Assembly: GCA_030448265.1 (NCBI GenBank)
Contig: JAUJNG010000015.1
Span: 1-64,000 of the forward strand
Reading direction: 5' to 3'
Source: Abditibacterium sp.
GTDB lineage: Bacteria > Armatimonadota > Abditibacteriia > Abditibacteriales > Abditibacteriaceae
DNA: 64,000 nucleotides
Shown here one piece after another: positions 62,874 through 64,000 of this stretch. A program made the translations under genes and the position numbers. Positions within the stretch are counted from its first letter, which is position 1. Every line of letters starts with the position of its first letter. Under the pieces are notes generated by a model that ran no database searches, was not told the DNA's origin, and saw only the letters and a program-made list of their open reading frames with translations.

Positions 62874-63242
62874 ATGAATATATGGGAACGCCGCCTTATT
62901 GGCACTTCTTTCTTTCTTTCAGCGTTATTTTTGTTCGTTACACTTGGGAGCCAAGCAGTAATTGCAGGAGATTGCATGAGCAATCCATGCCATCTTGTTA
63001 CGAAATGTCGCTCAGAGATTGTTACAGGTGCTACAACCTACCCTAAATGCTGTAAGGGAACGACAAGGGGAAATTATATGCATGATTGCTCCTTGGATCT
63101 TTATCGCTACTACGTTGAAGGCACTATAGGTGGGGGTGGGACGACTGGGAATACCGCAATGCGTTCTAATTGTAACACCTTGGCTGGAGTTTGCGACGTT
63201 CTTTTTGGTTGCACAATTAGCACGCCGAGGGAGAAATGCTGA
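62874..63242 (+). CDS. Small secreted cysteine-rich protein (ten Cys)
   Basis: 122 residues with aaagga Shine-Dalgarno. Signal peptide MNIWERRLIGTSFFLSALFLFVTLGSQAVIAG/D. The mature region has ten cysteines (CMSNPC, KC, KCC, DC, NC, VC, GC, KC-end), enough for five disulphides, and a Gly-rich middle GTIGGGGTTGN. No transmembrane part. It resembles no family I know; a secreted effector, bacteriocin-like peptide or structural protein is possible. Low G+C, between the DUF1573 gene and another exported protein. Confidence 0.75.
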   Translation: MNIWERRLIGTSFFLSALFLFVTLGSQAVIAGDCMSNPCHLVTKCRSEIVTGATTYPKCCKGTTRGNYMHDCSLDLYRYYVEGTIGGGGTTGNTAMRSNCNTLAGVCDVLFGCTISTPREKC

Positions 63243-63309
63243 GTAACATTAACTCCTAACGGCCAGTCAGAACTGCATTCGACAATATTTGTCTTGCAAG
63301 GAGATTTAA

Positions 63310-64000
63310 ATGAAAAAACCAATCCGCCCCATATTCTGGGCTTTGTCAACCTTCATGTTGGCATCAACCTTCTGCATCTACAGAGTTAACAGTCAAGACG
63401 CGTCTCCGTCTCAGGCGCAAGGTTCTTTGCCGCCAGAAACGCCCGAACAACGTGAGCGCCGCGAGAAGTTTCAAGCTGCCTGGAAGCAAGATAAGGAGCA
63501 AAACTACAAGGCGAAGCTGAACAACGGCAGCAAGCGCGGGGGGCTTAGGCCAGAAGAACTGCCAGAAAAAGTGAGGGCCGAAGCCGAAGCTGCTGTTCAG
63601 CAGTATCGAGAGAAGATATATCCCAACCTCAAAAAATACATTGCTGCCCATAATGGTCAGTTGCCTGAGGCGGCATCCGCTCTTCCTGAGTTCGAGCCTT
63701 TCATGCAGGACACCCAATATAAGGGCGTCGGCCCAAAGATGTATGGCCGAGGAAGTTGGGCTATAGGGATAGGTTTCCGAATGGATGGCACTGTGGTTAG
63801 TCGTGACGTCTACTCCGGTGAACCGTCCGATAAACCTCATGACATTTGGGCAAGTTATAAAAAATTTGCCGACTATCCTTCCAGAGGTAAAGGTTTCCTC
63901 ATCAACGGTTGGGATGATGGTCGTGTAACGTTTGATCCTGTAGAAACGAATTTCTACGGAGAACGCACTCTATTTGGTCAGAAACGTCCTGGTGCTGCTG
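63310..64000 (+). CDS. Exported protein, incomplete at the window end
   Basis: Open from the ATG at 63310 to the last base (230 codons read). Signal peptide MKKPIRPIFWALSTFMLASTFCIYRVNS, then a charged segment (PEQRERREKFQAAWKQDKEQNYKAKLNNG) and a possible globular region (YREKIYPNLKKYIAAHNGQLPEAASALPEFEPFM ... GYGSWAIGIGFRMDGTVVSRDV-like). The KKYIAAHNGQLPEAASAL stretch is like that of planctomycetal and verrucomicrobial exported proteins with a pre-processing sigma-like helix. Function unknown; the stop is outside. Confidence 0.8.
   Translation, partial: MKKPIRPIFWALSTFMLASTFCIYRVNSQDASPSQAQGSLPPETPEQRERREKFQAAWKQDKEQNYKAKLNNGSKRGGLRPEELPEKVRAEAEAAVQQYREKIYPNLKKYIAAHNGQLPEAASALPEFEPFMQDTQYKGVGPKMYGRGSWAIGIGFRMDGTVVSRDVYSGEPSDKPHDIWASYKKFADYPSRGKGFLINGWDDGRVTFDPVETNFYGERTLFGQKRPGAA

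Noticed and set aside
1..64000. CRISPR array
   Set aside because: Repeats present are palindromes or microsatellites; no regularly spaced direct repeats with unique spacers were seen, and no cas genes.
1..64000. tRNA or rRNA genes
   Set aside because: I found no cloverleaf with a T-arm GTTCRA motif in an intergenic gap and no rRNA-like sequence; GTTCGA matches seen lie inside coding regions.

Overview
The window is high-GC bacterial DNA (roughly 60% G+C by eye) with no rRNA or tRNA that I could recognise. The lineage is inferred from gene content only: two H-X9-DG prepilin-like proteins of the DUF1559 type, a UBact-type ubiquitin-like protein, many STAND ATPases fused to signalling domains, and abundant intergenic palindromes. 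Together these suggest Armatimonadota, Abditibacteriota or a related deep bacterial phylum. The outer-membrane secretin and the beta-barrel protein indicate a two-membrane (diderm) cell.

Layout. 61-4085: a UBact homologue (its partner genes would lie left of the window), two small unknown proteins, an aldo/keto reductase and a MacB-like ABC pair. 4192-10620: a metal-uptake locus with a DtxR/MntR-type regulator, two operator-like palindromes, an outer-membrane barrel, a TroA/ZnuA-type binding lipoprotein, an ATPase and two permeases that each carry a DtxR-like C-terminal domain. The ATPase and both permeases are broken by six apparent single-base indels. 10713-29836: mostly housekeeping and metabolism (TspO-like protein, methyltransferase, transporter, ADP-ribosylglycohydrolase, pepD, pyk, plsC, cmk), interrupted by a tight four-gene operon (18602 down to 12069): a GAF-histidine kinase-STAND-TPR fusion, a prepilin-like protein, a polysaccharide-lyase-like lipoprotein and a Gfo/Idh/MocA oxidoreductase.

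30072-43076 is a signalling island: a second prepilin-like protein, two cyclase-STAND-TPR proteins (one frameshifted), a GAF-histidine kinase, a Crp/Fnr regulator, a NarL-type kinase with a degenerate ATP lid and two NarL-type response regulators. 43353-49791 is the most intriguing block: six co-directional exported-protein genes encoding two related small secreted proteins, a chaperone-like beta-sandwich protein, an unknown secreted protein, a secretin, and a third small secreted protein with a similar C-terminus. It looks like a surface-structure or export system that I cannot match to a named one.

50639-58529 holds purine genes (guaB3-type, guaA, hpt) interleaved with a VapBC-like pair, DUF4240 and DUF559 proteins, followed by rho with a very long disordered N-terminal extension. 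58632-64000 carries a truncated DNA methyltransferase, a short exported remnant, two secreted TPR-like proteins and a lower-GC tail with a DUF1573 protein, a ten-cysteine secreted protein and an incomplete exported protein.

Many gaps between genes contain long, near-perfect inverted repeats of several unrelated sequence families, placed mainly beyond stop codons. One family has two nearly identical copies 25 kb apart.
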